Assembly (NCBI GenBank): GCA_013214355.1
Contig: JABSSL010000079.1
Coordinates: forward strand, 56,566 to 120,565
Source: Saprospiraceae bacterium
GTDB taxonomy: Bacteria; Bacteroidota; Bacteroidia; Chitinophagales; Saprospiraceae
Direction of reading: 5' to 3'
DNA length: 64,000 bases
Positions 9,630 through 19,400 of this stretch are shown piece after piece. How positions within the stretch are numbered: the first letter of the stretch is position 1; every line of letters starts with the position of its first letter. The notes under the pieces were generated by a model, which worked only from the letters and a program-made list of their open reading frames with translations, searched no databases and was not told where the DNA came from. Made by a program: the position numbers and the translations under genes.

Positions 9630-9654
9630 TTACCCTGGACTAAGTGCAGGGTAA
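9630..9654. terminator. hairpin between convergent genes
   Basis: TTACCCTG (9630-9637) and CAGGGTAA (9647-9654) form a perfect 8-bp stem with a 9-base loop. The loop sequence ACTAAGTGCA (9639-9648) is also perfectly complementary to 9669-9678, so an alternative hairpin is possible. No U-tract follows on either strand, so termination is a guess from the convergent position. Confidence 0.3.
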
Positions 9655-9673
9655 GTGATCACTAAACATGCAC

Positions 9674-11071
9674 TTAGTATCCTAGGATTTTCAGCATATC
9701 TTCAGCGGTTTGTTCTTCCTTGTATACGGTATAGACGAAATTACCCTCCTTGTTTTTATCGATCAAGATGCGTTTCGGGGATGGGATCAAACAATGTTTA
9801 ACCCCGCCATAGCCGCTGATGGCATCCTGATAAGCACCAGTATGAAAGAAGCCCAAATAAAGCGGTTCTTTATCAGCAGGGTTGAAGGCCGGCAGGTAGA
9901 CCTGGCTTTCATGAATTTCGGAATTGTAATAATCTGCATTATCGCAGCTTAACCCCCCTACGTTGACTTTGCGGTAGTCATTGTCCCATTTATTGATTGG
10001 AAGTAAAATGAAGCGTTCCCCCATACCCCAGGCGTCCGGAATAGTAGTCATCAAGGAACTATCAATCATATACCACATTTCCGAATCGTTCTGTTGTTTT
10101 TGGGCTAAAACGGAGAAGATAATGGCACTACTTTCACCCACGGTGTATTTCCCAAATTCGGTTAGAATATCGGGTTCGGGGACATCTTCTTCCTCACAGG
10201 CATGAAGGATATTCCCTACGATCTCCCTTACCATATACTTGTAGTCGAATTCAAATCCTAGAGAATTGCGGATCGGCATCCCACCCCCGATATTAATCGC
10301 ATTGAGCTCTTCGCATTCCTTTTTGATTTCGCAATAGAGCTTAATGGCCTTCTTCAATTCCCCCCAATAATAAAGCGAATCTTTGATACCCGTATCTACA
10401 AAGAAATGTAGCATGGCTAACTTGAGCTTCTTGCTCTTGGCGATCTTGTCCCGGTAGAACGGTATCACGTCTGCCCCTCTAATCCCTAATCGAGAAGTGT
10501 AGAATTCGAAATTTGGCTCTTCTTCCGTAGCTACGCGAATACCCAGTTTGCATTCACCCTGCACATGTTTTTCATAGTAAGCTGCTTCCTGCACATTGTC
10601 ACAAACTGGGATGACATTCTCAAATCCATCATTGATTAATCCCACTATATTTTCCAGGTATCGCTGTGGTTTGAAACCATTGCATATGATGATGAGTTGC
10701 TTATCAACCTTTCCTTGCTCGTACAATCTTCTAATGAGATCAATATCAAAAGAGGAGGAGGTTTCTAGATTGACCTTATGATCTAAGACTTCATCTAGGA
10801 CATAGCTGAAATGACTACTCTTTGTACAATAGCAGTAATGATAATTGGCTGCGTAGCCCAAGGAACGCATGGCGCGATTGAATAGGTTGCGGGCCTTTTT
10901 GATTTGACTACCGATCTTTGGTAAGTAGGTAAGCTTTAGTGGTGTACCATACTTCTCGATCAGATGAATCAGCGGGATACCATTAAATTCCAGATATCCA
11001 TCCTCGAGATCAAAACCATCTTGCGGAAAAAAGAAGGATTGATCGACGAGATCAAAGTATTTCGTTTTCAA
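9674..11071 (-). CDS. arginine decarboxylase (PLP, alanine-racemase fold)
   Basis: A biosynthetic arginine/diaminopimelate-type decarboxylase of 465 residues, of the form annotated as arginine decarboxylase across Bacteroidota. It would convert arginine to agmatine for polyamine synthesis in the cytoplasm. The TIM barrel starts with KYGTPLKLTYLPKI; the PLP lysine is in YCTKSSHF (about 80-87), the glycine-rich phosphate loop is NIGGGMPIRNS, and the C-terminal catalytic region includes GLSCDNADYY, where Cys and Asp are the expected active-site residues. The codon at 11071-11069 is TTG and the frame closes 15 bases further upstream, so this is a TTG start rather than a misplaced ATG. No other polyamine gene is nearby. 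Confidence 0.9.
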   Translation of the reverse strand: MKTKYFDLVDQSFFFPQDGFDLEDGYLEFNGIPLIHLIEKYGTPLKLTYLPKIGSQIKKARNLFNRAMRSLGYAANYHYCYCTKSSHFSYVLDEVLDHKVNLETSSSFDIDLIRRLYEQGKVDKQLIIICNGFKPQRYLENIVGLINDGFENVIPVCDNVQEAAYYEKHVQGECKLGIRVATEEEPNFEFYTSRLGIRGADVIPFYRDKIAKSKKLKLAMLHFFVDTGIKDSLYYWGELKKAIKLYCEIKKECEELNAINIGGGMPIRNSLGFEFDYKYMVREIVGNILHACEEEDVPEPDILTEFGKYTVGESSAIIFSVLAQKQQNDSEMWYMIDSSLMTTIPDAWGMGERFILLPINKWDNDYRKVNVGGLSCDNADYYNSEIHESQVYLPAFNPADKEPLYLGFFHTGAYQDAISGYGGVKHCLIPSPKRILIDKNKEGNFVYTVYKEEQTAEDMLKILGY

Positions 11072-11363
11072 TTTCCGTCGACGCTAAAAGAGTTAAAAAA
11101 ACCAACAGAAAGTGCCCTGTTTTGAGCGCTGCAAATCTAGACCAAAAAATGAAGATTTGTAGCTTGCTATAGCTTTTTTTCTTAGGTTTTTTTGGCTTTC
11201 TCCCGTGGCGAGAGGTAAAGGTGGTAAGGCTAGCTTTACAAAAAAAACTATCTTTGGCTTTTTCGGAAACCAAGGGGTTAATTCCAGGAACTGATTTAAA
11301 CTTATTGGTTGTCGACGAGGCCAAAGCATTGGATTTACTGACGAAGCTCTTTTTGAGTTTCAT
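11052..11363 (-). CDS. possible small basic protein (doubtful)
   Basis: A 103-codon frame starting with ATG and an AGG four bases upstream. It encodes a very Lys/Arg-rich N-terminal half (including GRKPKKPKKKSYSK) and a hydrophobic C-terminal segment. It overlaps the start of the arginine decarboxylase gene by 20 bases in another frame. I recognise no family, and the basic composition may just reflect A-rich DNA. It occupies most of the otherwise gene-free 450 bases between the decarboxylase and pyrophosphohydrolase genes. Confidence 0.2.
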   Translation of the reverse strand: MKLKKSFVSKSNALASSTTNKFKSVPGINPLVSEKAKDSFFCKASLTTFTSRHGRKPKKPKKKSYSKLQIFIFWSRFAALKTGHFLLVFLTLLASTEIENEIL

Positions 11364-11557
11364 ACCTGTAAAGTCTGGGACGAAAAAAAGCTGAAGATCA
11401 GGAGATTCAAGGCTTTAGGTCGCAGTCCAAATGAATAAGTTTAAATTAGTTCCAATTTATATATGGAGTTCTCGGCGGTATATTTTCTCAAACAAATCTT
11501 TCCTGCACTATTCTTGTTGAATAGTTGGAAAAGCAAAAGTCTAAGAATAAGATTCCT

Positions 11558-12028
11558 ATGGAGAAGCTCGATGCATTACGTCAAGTAGCAGATTTTCACC
11601 GTACCTTTAAACATCCGATTTTGGATAATCCTCAAATCCCATCGGAGGAACGTTGTCGCCTGCGTGTGGCCTTGATTGCCGAAGAACTGAAGGAGTTGGA
11701 GGAAGCCATTGCCGATAAAGATATAGTTGAAGTAGCGGATGCTCTATGTGATATCCAATATGTATTAGCTGGAGCTGTGCTAGAGTTCGGCCTCGGAGAA
11801 AAGTTCAAGACTTTATTCGATGAGGTACAGCGTTCTAACATGAGCAAAACTTGTAAGACCCAGGAAGAGGCTGAAGCTACCATGCAACACTACAAGGAAA
11901 CACAAGGTGTTGATAGCTATATGGAGAAGGCGGGTGATGTCTATTTAGTATACAGACAGTCTGATAAGAAGACGCTCAAATCTATCAATTATTCACCAGC
12001 TGATCTTAAGGGCTTACTGAAGTCTTAG
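11558..12028 (+). CDS. MazG-like nucleoside triphosphate pyrophosphohydrolase
   Basis: An all-alpha NTP pyrophosphohydrolase of the MazG/PRA-PH group, which hydrolyses nucleoside triphosphates to monophosphates and pyrophosphate. The metal-binding pattern is EELKELEEA (about 42-50) followed by EVADALCDIQYVL (about 57-69), the ExxE and ExxD pair of the family. The 156-residue single-domain length suits house-cleaning or (deoxy)nucleotide-specific members; the C-terminal KSINYSPADLKGLL tail is typical of this subgroup. The frame also opens at TTG 11525, which adds 11 Lys-rich residues; the ATG at 11558 is preferred. Substrate preference is not readable from sequence. Confidence 0.85.
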   Translation: MEKLDALRQVADFHRTFKHPILDNPQIPSEERCRLRVALIAEELKELEEAIADKDIVEVADALCDIQYVLAGAVLEFGLGEKFKTLFDEVQRSNMSKTCKTQEEAEATMQHYKETQGVDSYMEKAGDVYLVYRQSDKKTLKSINYSPADLKGLLKS

Positions 12029-12152
12029 CTCCTGTTGAGCCCTAAATCTCCTGCTATTTCTACGACCTCTCTTGCTGCTTTGATCAGCGTTGCTTCCTTG
12101 TCTAAGTTGGTATCCTTAATGGCCCTATTTGAGAATTGAAAAATCTAAATCT

Positions 12153-13652
12153 ATGAAAATGCGAATTTGTCTTTGGCTATTATTTCTATTGGGTTGGACA
12201 AATGGAACCGGACAAGATTGGAACTTAGATCTGGATAAAGCCGAATTGGAACAACATATTCGTTTTTTAGCTTCAGATGAACTGCAAGGACGGTATACCG
12301 GTTCTCCTGGAAATCGAGTAGCGGCGAGGTATATAGCCGAATACCTGCGGGCTCAAGGGTGCAAGACGGTTGAGGGGGCCGAGGGGTATTTTCAAGTGAT
12401 CCCCTTTGAATCTGTGGCTCCACCGACTAACGCTAGTCTAAAGATCGGAGAGACAACTTATGAATTAGGGAAAGACTTCTTCTTGAGCAATGGTGGCGCT
12501 ACGTCTTTGGAGGGTAAAGCTGTTTTTGCGGAACATGGATGGATAGATGAGAAAGCTGGTATCGATCATTTTGCCGGTTTGGAGTTACAGGGAAAGCTTG
12601 TGTATGTATGGTCCGGTAAACCTGGATCACGAGATCCTCAGGAGGCCTTTGCTGCCAGTAAACTGAAGCGCAAATGGGCTGCTGAACGCGGAGCTGCGGC
12701 TTTAATAGAAGTCTATCGCTTACCCTTTCCCTGGCAATTCCTATTAAACTACTTGAATCGGGAAAATTTGACCATCGCGGATCCAGACAATACAGCAGCA
12801 GATCTGGTGTATGGAATGGTAAATGAAAAATCAGATGAGCCCTTTGAAAGCATGAAGGAGGGCAAGGGAGTGCTTACTAAGCTGGAAACCAGTGGAGTGC
12901 AAAAGCAATCTAGGAGATCTAGCAATGTTGCGGCTGTACTGCCCGGTTCAGATCCTGAATTGAAGCAGGAATATATGGTTGTTTCTGCTCATTATGATCA
13001 TGTTGGGGTAGGCAAACAAGGAGGATTTCCTTATGGTCAGGATAGTATCTTCAATGGGGCACGTGACAATGCCATTGGCGTAGCAAGTCTGATGCTCACG
13101 GCTAAAGCCCTGGCGCAGGCCCCCCCCAAGCGTTCGGTTTTGTTCCTAGCCTTAACCGCCGAGGAACAAGGCTTGATTGGTAGTAGTTACTTTGTGGAAA
13201 ATCCCTTAATTCCCTTGGACAAGATTGTATTCAATTTTAATACAGATGGAGCTGGCTACAACGATACCTCTCTGGTAGCGGTGATGGGATATGATAGAAC
13301 TGGGGTGGCTGACTTAATAGATAAGGGTACTGAGGCAGTGGGGTTGACAGTGGTAGCAGATCCGGCGCCAGAGCAGGGATTGTTTGATAGGTCTGATAAT
13401 GTTTCTTTTGCACGCAAAGGTATTCCTGCCTTAAGTTTTAGTCCAGGCTTTAGAGCTTTTGATCAAGCATTAATGAAGAACTACCATCAGGTTTCTGATG
13501 AAGCCTCGACCTTAGACTATGACTATCTATACAAATATTGCGATGCCTTCATCCGGACGGCTCGCCTGATAGCGGATCACCCGGATCGCCCCTTTTGGGT
13601 TAGTGGAGATAAATATGAAGAGGCCGGGAAGACCTTATACCAGCGTAGATGA
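12153..13652 (+). CDS. secreted M28 family metallopeptidase
   Basis: A zinc aminopeptidase-like protein of peptidase family M28 with an inserted PA domain, 499 residues. The signal peptide is MKMRICLWLLFLLGWTNG. A PA-type insert runs about 110-260. The two-zinc site is complete: SAHYDHVG (His about 280), RDNAIG (Asp about 304), the catalytic TAEEQG (Glu 337 and 338), NTDGAG (Asp about 365) and YHQVSDE (His about 445). It should act in the periplasm or outside the cell, releasing N-terminal residues from peptides. The reading frame opens at a TTG 24 bases earlier, but the ATG at 12153 sits at the signal peptide. It is monocistronic. Confidence 0.93.
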   Translation: MKMRICLWLLFLLGWTNGTGQDWNLDLDKAELEQHIRFLASDELQGRYTGSPGNRVAARYIAEYLRAQGCKTVEGAEGYFQVIPFESVAPPTNASLKIGETTYELGKDFFLSNGGATSLEGKAVFAEHGWIDEKAGIDHFAGLELQGKLVYVWSGKPGSRDPQEAFAASKLKRKWAAERGAAALIEVYRLPFPWQFLLNYLNRENLTIADPDNTAADLVYGMVNEKSDEPFESMKEGKGVLTKLETSGVQKQSRRSSNVAAVLPGSDPELKQEYMVVSAHYDHVGVGKQGGFPYGQDSIFNGARDNAIGVASLMLTAKALAQAPPKRSVLFLALTAEEQGLIGSSYFVENPLIPLDKIVFNFNTDGAGYNDTSLVAVMGYDRTGVADLIDKGTEAVGLTVVADPAPEQGLFDRSDNVSFARKGIPALSFSPGFRAFDQALMKNYHQVSDEASTLDYDYLYKYCDAFIRTARLIADHPDRPFWVSGDKYEEAGKTLYQRR

Positions 13653-13819
13653 TCTGTGGATGGGCCGTGGTCTCTGTAGCTTCGGCCAAGATTATGGACG
13701 ATCGTTAGGTGGCGTTCCATCATCCGAACGGGCTTATAGTAGTGACTTTTTGTTCTTTTAGATCTTGAAATCAAGCTTTGAGTACTATTTCATCGCTATT
13801 TTAAGTGTTTGTTAAGGCC

Positions 13820-13846
13820 TTGTTACATAGATTTTTATTAAATTTG
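13820..13846 (+). promoter_or_regulatory. Bacteroidota-type promoter
   Basis: TTG at 13820-13822 and a perfect TAnnTTTG box (TAAATTTG, 13839-13846) at the expected spacing. Transcription would start near 13853, only about 13 bases before the ATG of the DUF4249 gene. Confidence 0.55.
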
Positions 13847-13865
13847 AAGGTCAAATTTTGTCGAG

Positions 13866-14816
13866 ATGACTTCGAATACTCTCATCAAGGTAAAAATCTG
13901 GGCCTTGTTGGCCGTGCCCTTATTCATAGCTTCCACCTGTGAAAAGCCGGTTACGTTCAAGGTGAACCCGCCTGAGCCAGACCTCTTGGTGTCAAGTAAC
14001 TTCCAAGATCATTCTGCTATCCAAGTTGAAGTAAGTAAGATCACTTACGATGCGACGCGTGTTGGACAAAAGGAGTTTGTCAATGATGCGATAGTTAGTA
14101 TTTATGAAGACAATAATTTGTTGGAAGAGTTAGAGGTCGTTTATCCAACCACGCCGAGGGGACAAGCCGTGTACTCTTCTAGTGATATCGTTCCAGCAAT
14201 TGGCAAGGAGTATTTGATTCAAGTTGAGGTTGAGGGCTTTCAGGTAGTTACGGCTAGAAGTGTAATTCCTGCCAGAGTAGAAATTCGAGAATTTTCCATA
14301 GGTCAAGTGCAAAAAAGCCAATCTTTAGAGCAAAATGCTATAGTCTACAATTTCCCGGTTTACATTGCCTATGATGATCCCGATGGAGAAGAGAATTTTT
14401 ACCATCTCAAGATTGCCCAGGAAATCGTAGAGTTTTCAATCATTGAGGGAGATACTTTACCCAGTCGATCTTTCCGAAGAAATGTCAATTTCAGCTCTGA
14501 TTTAGATGATAATTTTGTCAATGCCTATTTTGCCGGTGGGGTATTGTTGCAAGACGATCCATTCGGTGGACAATACGGTTTTGATATGAGTGTGCCCATT
14601 AATCCTTCCTTCCAGAAGCTAGGACGCTTGTTCGTGGAATTACGGACCGTATCCGAGGAGTATTACCGCTTCCATAACAGTTTGGATAGAATTGAGCAAC
14701 AAGGAGGTAATACGGGTGGTTTTCAGGAAGCTGTAATTCCTTATGATAATATTGAAAATGGCAATGGAATTTTTGCAGGCTATACGGTAGCCGTGGACTC
14801 CATTCGTGTGCAATAG
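13866..14816 (+). CDS. DUF4249 family lipoprotein (orphan)
   Basis: A 316-residue DUF4249 protein, the outer-membrane lipoprotein family normally encoded right after a TonB-dependent receptor in Bacteroidota. The signal peptide ends in a lipobox (FIAST then Cys, about residue 25). The body is beta-rich, with the family's early LLVSSNFQDHSAIQVEVSKI and VNDAIVSIYEDN segments, where the first strand describes a metal- or carbohydrate-binding-like sandwich. Unlike the copy at 43031-44134 it has no receptor gene next to it and has its own promoter. Its function is not established; the family is thought to assist receptor-mediated uptake (inference). Confidence 0.75.
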   Translation: MTSNTLIKVKIWALLAVPLFIASTCEKPVTFKVNPPEPDLLVSSNFQDHSAIQVEVSKITYDATRVGQKEFVNDAIVSIYEDNNLLEELEVVYPTTPRGQAVYSSSDIVPAIGKEYLIQVEVEGFQVVTARSVIPARVEIREFSIGQVQKSQSLEQNAIVYNFPVYIAYDDPDGEENFYHLKIAQEIVEFSIIEGDTLPSRSFRRNVNFSSDLDDNFVNAYFAGGVLLQDDPFGGQYGFDMSVPINPSFQKLGRLFVELRTVSEEYYRFHNSLDRIEQQGGNTGGFQEAVIPYDNIENGNGIFAGYTVAVDSIRVQ

Positions 14817-14925
14817 GATTCCAATCTTCGATCCTCACTTTTATCCTTTCTGGACTGATACTTTCGCTAGCCATACGAAATCTTTGTATGGGCATTAACA
14901 AATTCCCGGTTTTAGTCGTTATTAC

Positions 14926-15123
14926 TTAAGTAGTGCGACAATAGACTCTCCGGCTTTTTGACTGCAGCTTTTGCCGTTATACTTCGTTGCTCAAACCCGA
15001 AAGCTTTCGGGTTAGGTCACTTAGGCTATCCTGGCGGCCCGACAGGTCCGCGGTTTTCGCGCCTCTTGTAACAATAAAATCTGCTATCCATAATTGCCCG
15101 ATTACCATTGTCACACTACTTAC
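14926..15123. mobile_element. MITE-like element with terminal inverted repeats
   Basis: Bases 14926-14944 and the reverse complement of 15105-15123 agree at 16 of 19 positions (core AAGTAGTGYGACAAT), bounding about 160 bases without any reading frame. Inside lie a perfect 20-base palindrome (14994-15013) and a GC-rich inverted segment near 15035-15065. It sits in a 488-base gene-free gap. Such structure is typical of small non-autonomous elements or of intergenic hairpin repeats; I found no second copy in the window and no clear target-site duplication. Confidence 0.4.
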
Positions 15124-15304
15124 GTCTGAATCTTGCCAAGGACCAGCCTAATTTCTATTGCCTTCATTGATCAAGTTGTATCGATCAGTCAGGGTGTTAC
15201 TCATTTAGCTTTTAGCGTCCAAAGTGAGAGATTTGGTGGAGAGGCCTCTTTAGAATACTAGAATAGGTCTTATATTCAAAGGAGCACTGGAAACGTTTTA
15301 AAAT

Positions 15305-15958
15305 ATGCCGAAAATACCCTTACATATACGTTTATTTCTTCGTCGATTGCAGCGGTTCTTCATGACGACTGTGATCGGTGGAGTAGTAGTTATTTTACCC
15401 ATTTCTCTCTTTATCTTCTTAGTTAGAGTAGTGGTCCGTTTTACCTCCCAATTGGTAAGACCCATCATTGGTTTTTTGCAACTGAAGACGGATACCAATC
15501 AGTGGATAGTCGATTTAATTTCCTTTGTTATTGTGGTTGGCTTGTTCTTCCTGATTGGTCTGATTGTCCGGACGGAGTTTGGCAAACGTCTATTTCAGTT
15601 CATCGAGGAAAATTGGTTGAGCCGATTACCCTTTTATTCCACCTTGCGTGACACGGTCCAACAGTTTGCCGGAAATGGTAAAACTCCCTTTCAACAAGTA
15701 GTGTTAGTAGATCCGTTTGCAAGTGGAATCCTAATGACTGGATTTGTGGCTGAGGAGCTTAATCCAAACCTGTACGCTATTTTCGTTCCAACGGGTCCCA
15801 ATCCGACCAATGGCTTCATTTTTCATGTGCCGGCGGAAAAGATTCAGTTCGTCGATGTTAAGCCAGAAGATGCCATGCGGACCATCATCGGAGTCGGTAC
15901 TGGCTCCTCCATTTTGTTCCCTGCAAAGGCCAAAAAGAAAGTCTTAAAGGAGCAATAA
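15305..15958 (+). CDS. DUF502 family membrane protein
   Basis: A 217-residue inner-membrane protein of the DUF502 family. Two membrane segments are evident: about residues 20-43 (MTTVIGGVVVILPISLFIFLVRVVV) and about 68-92 (WIVDLISFVIVVGLFFLIGLIV). The conserved soluble part follows with LPFYSTLRDTVQQF, FQQVVLVDPFASGILMTGFVAEE, IFVPTGPNPTNGFIFHVPAEKI and EDAMRTIIGVG. The family is found across bacteria and plants (COV-type); its molecular role is not established. It is followed about 145 bases later by a strong terminator. Confidence 0.9.
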   Translation: MPKIPLHIRLFLRRLQRFFMTTVIGGVVVILPISLFIFLVRVVVRFTSQLVRPIIGFLQLKTDTNQWIVDLISFVIVVGLFFLIGLIVRTEFGKRLFQFIEENWLSRLPFYSTLRDTVQQFAGNGKTPFQQVVLVDPFASGILMTGFVAEELNPNLYAIFVPTGPNPTNGFIFHVPAEKIQFVDVKPEDAMRTIIGVGTGSSILFPAKAKKKVLKEQ

Positions 15959-16102
15959 ATTGAGGTATTCCAAGTTTTAAGTAAGAGCTTAATAGAAACT
16001 TTAAATTGACTACAACAGAATTGAAACTTCTTTTGTTATAATTATCAACGATTGCTAAAGCTTTCGTATATTGTTCATGGGATTATAATTTGTTAGTAGT
16101 AG

Positions 16103-16134
16103 GTCGTATCACCAGTTGGTGATGCGACTTTTTT
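16103..16134 (+). terminator. rho-independent terminator
   Basis: A 12-bp stem (16103-16114 with 16117-16128, one G-U pair) closed by a two-base loop is followed by six T (16129-16134). It ends transcription from the DUF502 gene. The remaining gene-free bases to 16406 hold the promoter region of the SprB protein but no box that I can call confidently. Confidence 0.75.
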
Positions 16135-16406
16135 ATATATTAATTCTTTCTTTAATGAAAAAGTCCTTATCTTTACGGCTATTAGGAAAAATTAGACTTG
16201 CTAAAAGAGAGAACTTTCAGACCCACCACTGTTCTTAACTAATTGAAAAATTAAGCAAGAAACTTCCCTTTTTAGATAGGTAGGTACACCTTCACTGGAG
16301 TACCCCTTCTATATCTATTTCATTACAATTTCAACTAAGCTTGTCGGAAGAATTCATGACGAAGGTCAGCTAGCTTGTATTGTCTTTAACAAATTGTAAT
16401 GTCATT

Positions 16407-19400
16407 ATGCTTAAAGTGCATCCCCCTACACTTGGCGGACTTAAAAATTGTTTTTTAGGTCGCAAAAACAACCTGCATCTCTTCCTGCTATTGTGTACCC
16501 TTTTACCATCTCCCTTTTTAGTTAAGGCACAACTCATTCCGCAATTGAGTTTGGTTCACCCTAGCTGCTTTGGAAGCCAGGATGGACAGATACAGGTATC
16601 AGTTGATGGTGGCCAAGGGCCCTATTCCTATCAATGGAGTAATGGGCAAAGTACAGCGATCTTGGAACAACTGCCAGCTGGTACATATGGCCTGACCGTA
16701 ACCGATGCTACCGGTGCTTCTGGTACTACTACGGCACAACTACAGAATCCATCACCTTTGATGGTAATCGTCACCCCGGTTCAGCCGAGTTGTCCACAGA
16801 GCGACGACGGAGAGCTTATACTGGAGGTATGGCAAGGTAAAGCGCCCTATTCCTTCGTTTGGTCAGATAATGCTTCTGGAGGGCACAGAAGAGGTCTGAC
16901 TGTGGGTAGTTATGAGGCCTTGGCGATTGATGCCAATGGATGTGAGAAAAGCATACAGATCGACCTGGATGCGGCCTCACAGCTTAATGCTGGGGCTTTG
17001 GGAGAACCGGCTAGTTGTGATCTCATGAATGATGGCTTATTAACTGCTTCCGCTCAGTATGGCCAACAACCCTATTCTTATGTTTGGAGCACTGGCGATT
17101 CGACCCAGGTGGTCGAAAATGTAGAACCTGGATACTACGAGCTAACCGTCACGGATGCGTTAGGCTGCGTGGATACGGCACACGCCTTGGTGCAGACTAA
17201 CTTTGCTGTAGATATGGCAGGCTCTGCATTGCTTTGTGGACCTGGTCCGACCAGCCAGCTTAATATTGTGGCGAATGGAGGAACTGCTCCCTACGAATAT
17301 CATTGGAACACGGGAGATGTCTCTCCTGAGATGAGCAACCTTAGTGAAGGGACCTACACCATAACCATTACCGATGCAAATAATTGTAAAACAGTAGAAA
17401 AGATAGAGATAGTACCGTCTGATTTTTCCATTAGCGTGATTCCAAGAGACGTGCTTTGCCAAGGAGACAGCACAGGGAGTGTTTTGGTGCAAGCCTCAGG
17501 TGGTGAACCACCTTATCAGATTCTTTGGAGTACCGGCGATACCACAGATTTGATCGAAGAACTAATAGCTGGCTCTTATTCAGTTACCGTTACGGACGAT
17601 AACGGCTGCCAACTAGAAGAGTCAGTAAAGTTGGAGGAGCCTGATGCTCTTCTGGTAGATTTTGAACAAACCAATGTAAGTTGTGGAGGAGCTGCTGATG
17701 GAAAAGTAAAGATCAATCCTACTGGTGGCAAAGCCCCATACAGTTTCCTCTGGAGTCACAATCAAATCTTTGGAGAACTAAATAACTTGGAACCAGGTGA
17801 TTATACCGTTACCGTGTCTGATGCAAACCTTTGCGAAGAAATAATTGAATTAACTATTACAGGTCCGGAACCATTAGAGTTGGAGGTAGATCTATTTTTG
17901 ATCGACTGCGATGGTTCGAGAGGAGGAATGACAGCTCAGGTTAGTGGAGGAGTAGGGCCTTACGAATATAGATGGAGTAATGGGGATTCCACGATGATGG
18001 TCACAGAGTTGCCTGCTGGTACATATGGGGTTACTATAACAGATGCCAATCAATGTACGATCAGCATGGAGAATCTGATTATCGATGGCGCGCCTCCATT
18101 TCAACTGGATCTAGAGGTACAAGATATCGAATGTAGTGATGAGGATACGGGAAGCATCGAAGTGGTGGTCGAAGGGGGCTCACCTCCCTTTAGCTATGAA
18201 TGGAGTACCGGTCAAACAAACAAATTTATTGATAATCTTTCGGTGGGCGAGTATGCACTCACTGTAACGGATGCGGATGGTTGTAAAGTGAGTACAAGTG
18301 CTACTGTAGGGCGTAGTCTACCGGTAGTATTGAGTATTTCTACCCAGGATATTGCTTGTGCTGGACAACAAAACGGAATAGCCAAGGCTGAGGTTAGTGG
18401 GGGACTGAGTCCGTATTTTTATACCTGGAATACGGGAAATACGGGTTCTTCCATTGTCAATCTTTCTCCAGGGACCTACAGCCTGACGATCACAGATAGT
18501 GCCGGTTGTACCGCCTCCGATACCGTGGAGATTATAAGTCCTGATACATTGAAAGCCATTCCATCCTTTATGGACATTAGCTGCTTTGGAGAGGTAGATG
18601 GGCAAGCCAGCGTGAGTGTGTCAGGAGGTGTACCTCCTTATGAGTATTCCTGGGGTAATGGCGGGACGGATTCTCTAATTCAAAACCTCCCTGCTGGGAT
18701 CTATGGTGTAGTTGTCCGGGATGCTATGGATTGTATCGTAACTGCTAGCATCACTATTAGTGAACCTCCGCCCTTAACGCTCAGCTTGATCATCGAAAAT
18801 GTACCCTGTGAAGGGAATTCATCTGGTATGATACGAAGCACTACGAGTGGCGGTGTCCAGCCCTACAGCTACTTATGGAGCAATGGTGATTCGACGGATA
18901 TCTTATTAGATGCCGCTAGTGGTATGTATACTTTGCAAGTGACAGATGCCAGTGGGTGTACCATTGAGGCCAATGCCACTTTGAATGCCACGCCTGGCCT
19001 GCAAATAAGCCTAGAGCAGCAAGATGTGTTGTGCTTTGGTCAAAACAATGGGGTGCTAGAAGCTACCGTCGAAGGAGGTTTGGAACCGCTTAGCTATCAA
19101 TGGAGCAATGGAAATCGTAACACTAAAATTGCCAATCTTAGCCCAGGAACATATGCTTTGACTGTGACGGATGACAATGGTTGCTATGATACCATCAGTA
19201 CGCTGATATCAGAGCCTCCCGCCTTAACTATTGATATGCTGGTGCAAAACATTAGCTGTGCAGGTGAAGCTGACGGGAGTGCCAGCGCAATCGTTGGTGG
19301 AGGAATGGCTCCCTATCGATACGCTTGGGGTACGGGGGATACTACCGCGACAATTGAAGATCTTTCCGTAGGGATCTATGGACTAATAGTCGAGGATCAA

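Noticed and set aside
12025..12144. Minus-strand 40-codon frame with protein-like composition (DTNLDKEATLIKAAREVVEIAGDLGL)
   Set aside because: It has no ATG, GTG or TTG start after the upstream stop and overlaps both neighbouring genes; perhaps a remnant, but not supportable as a gene.
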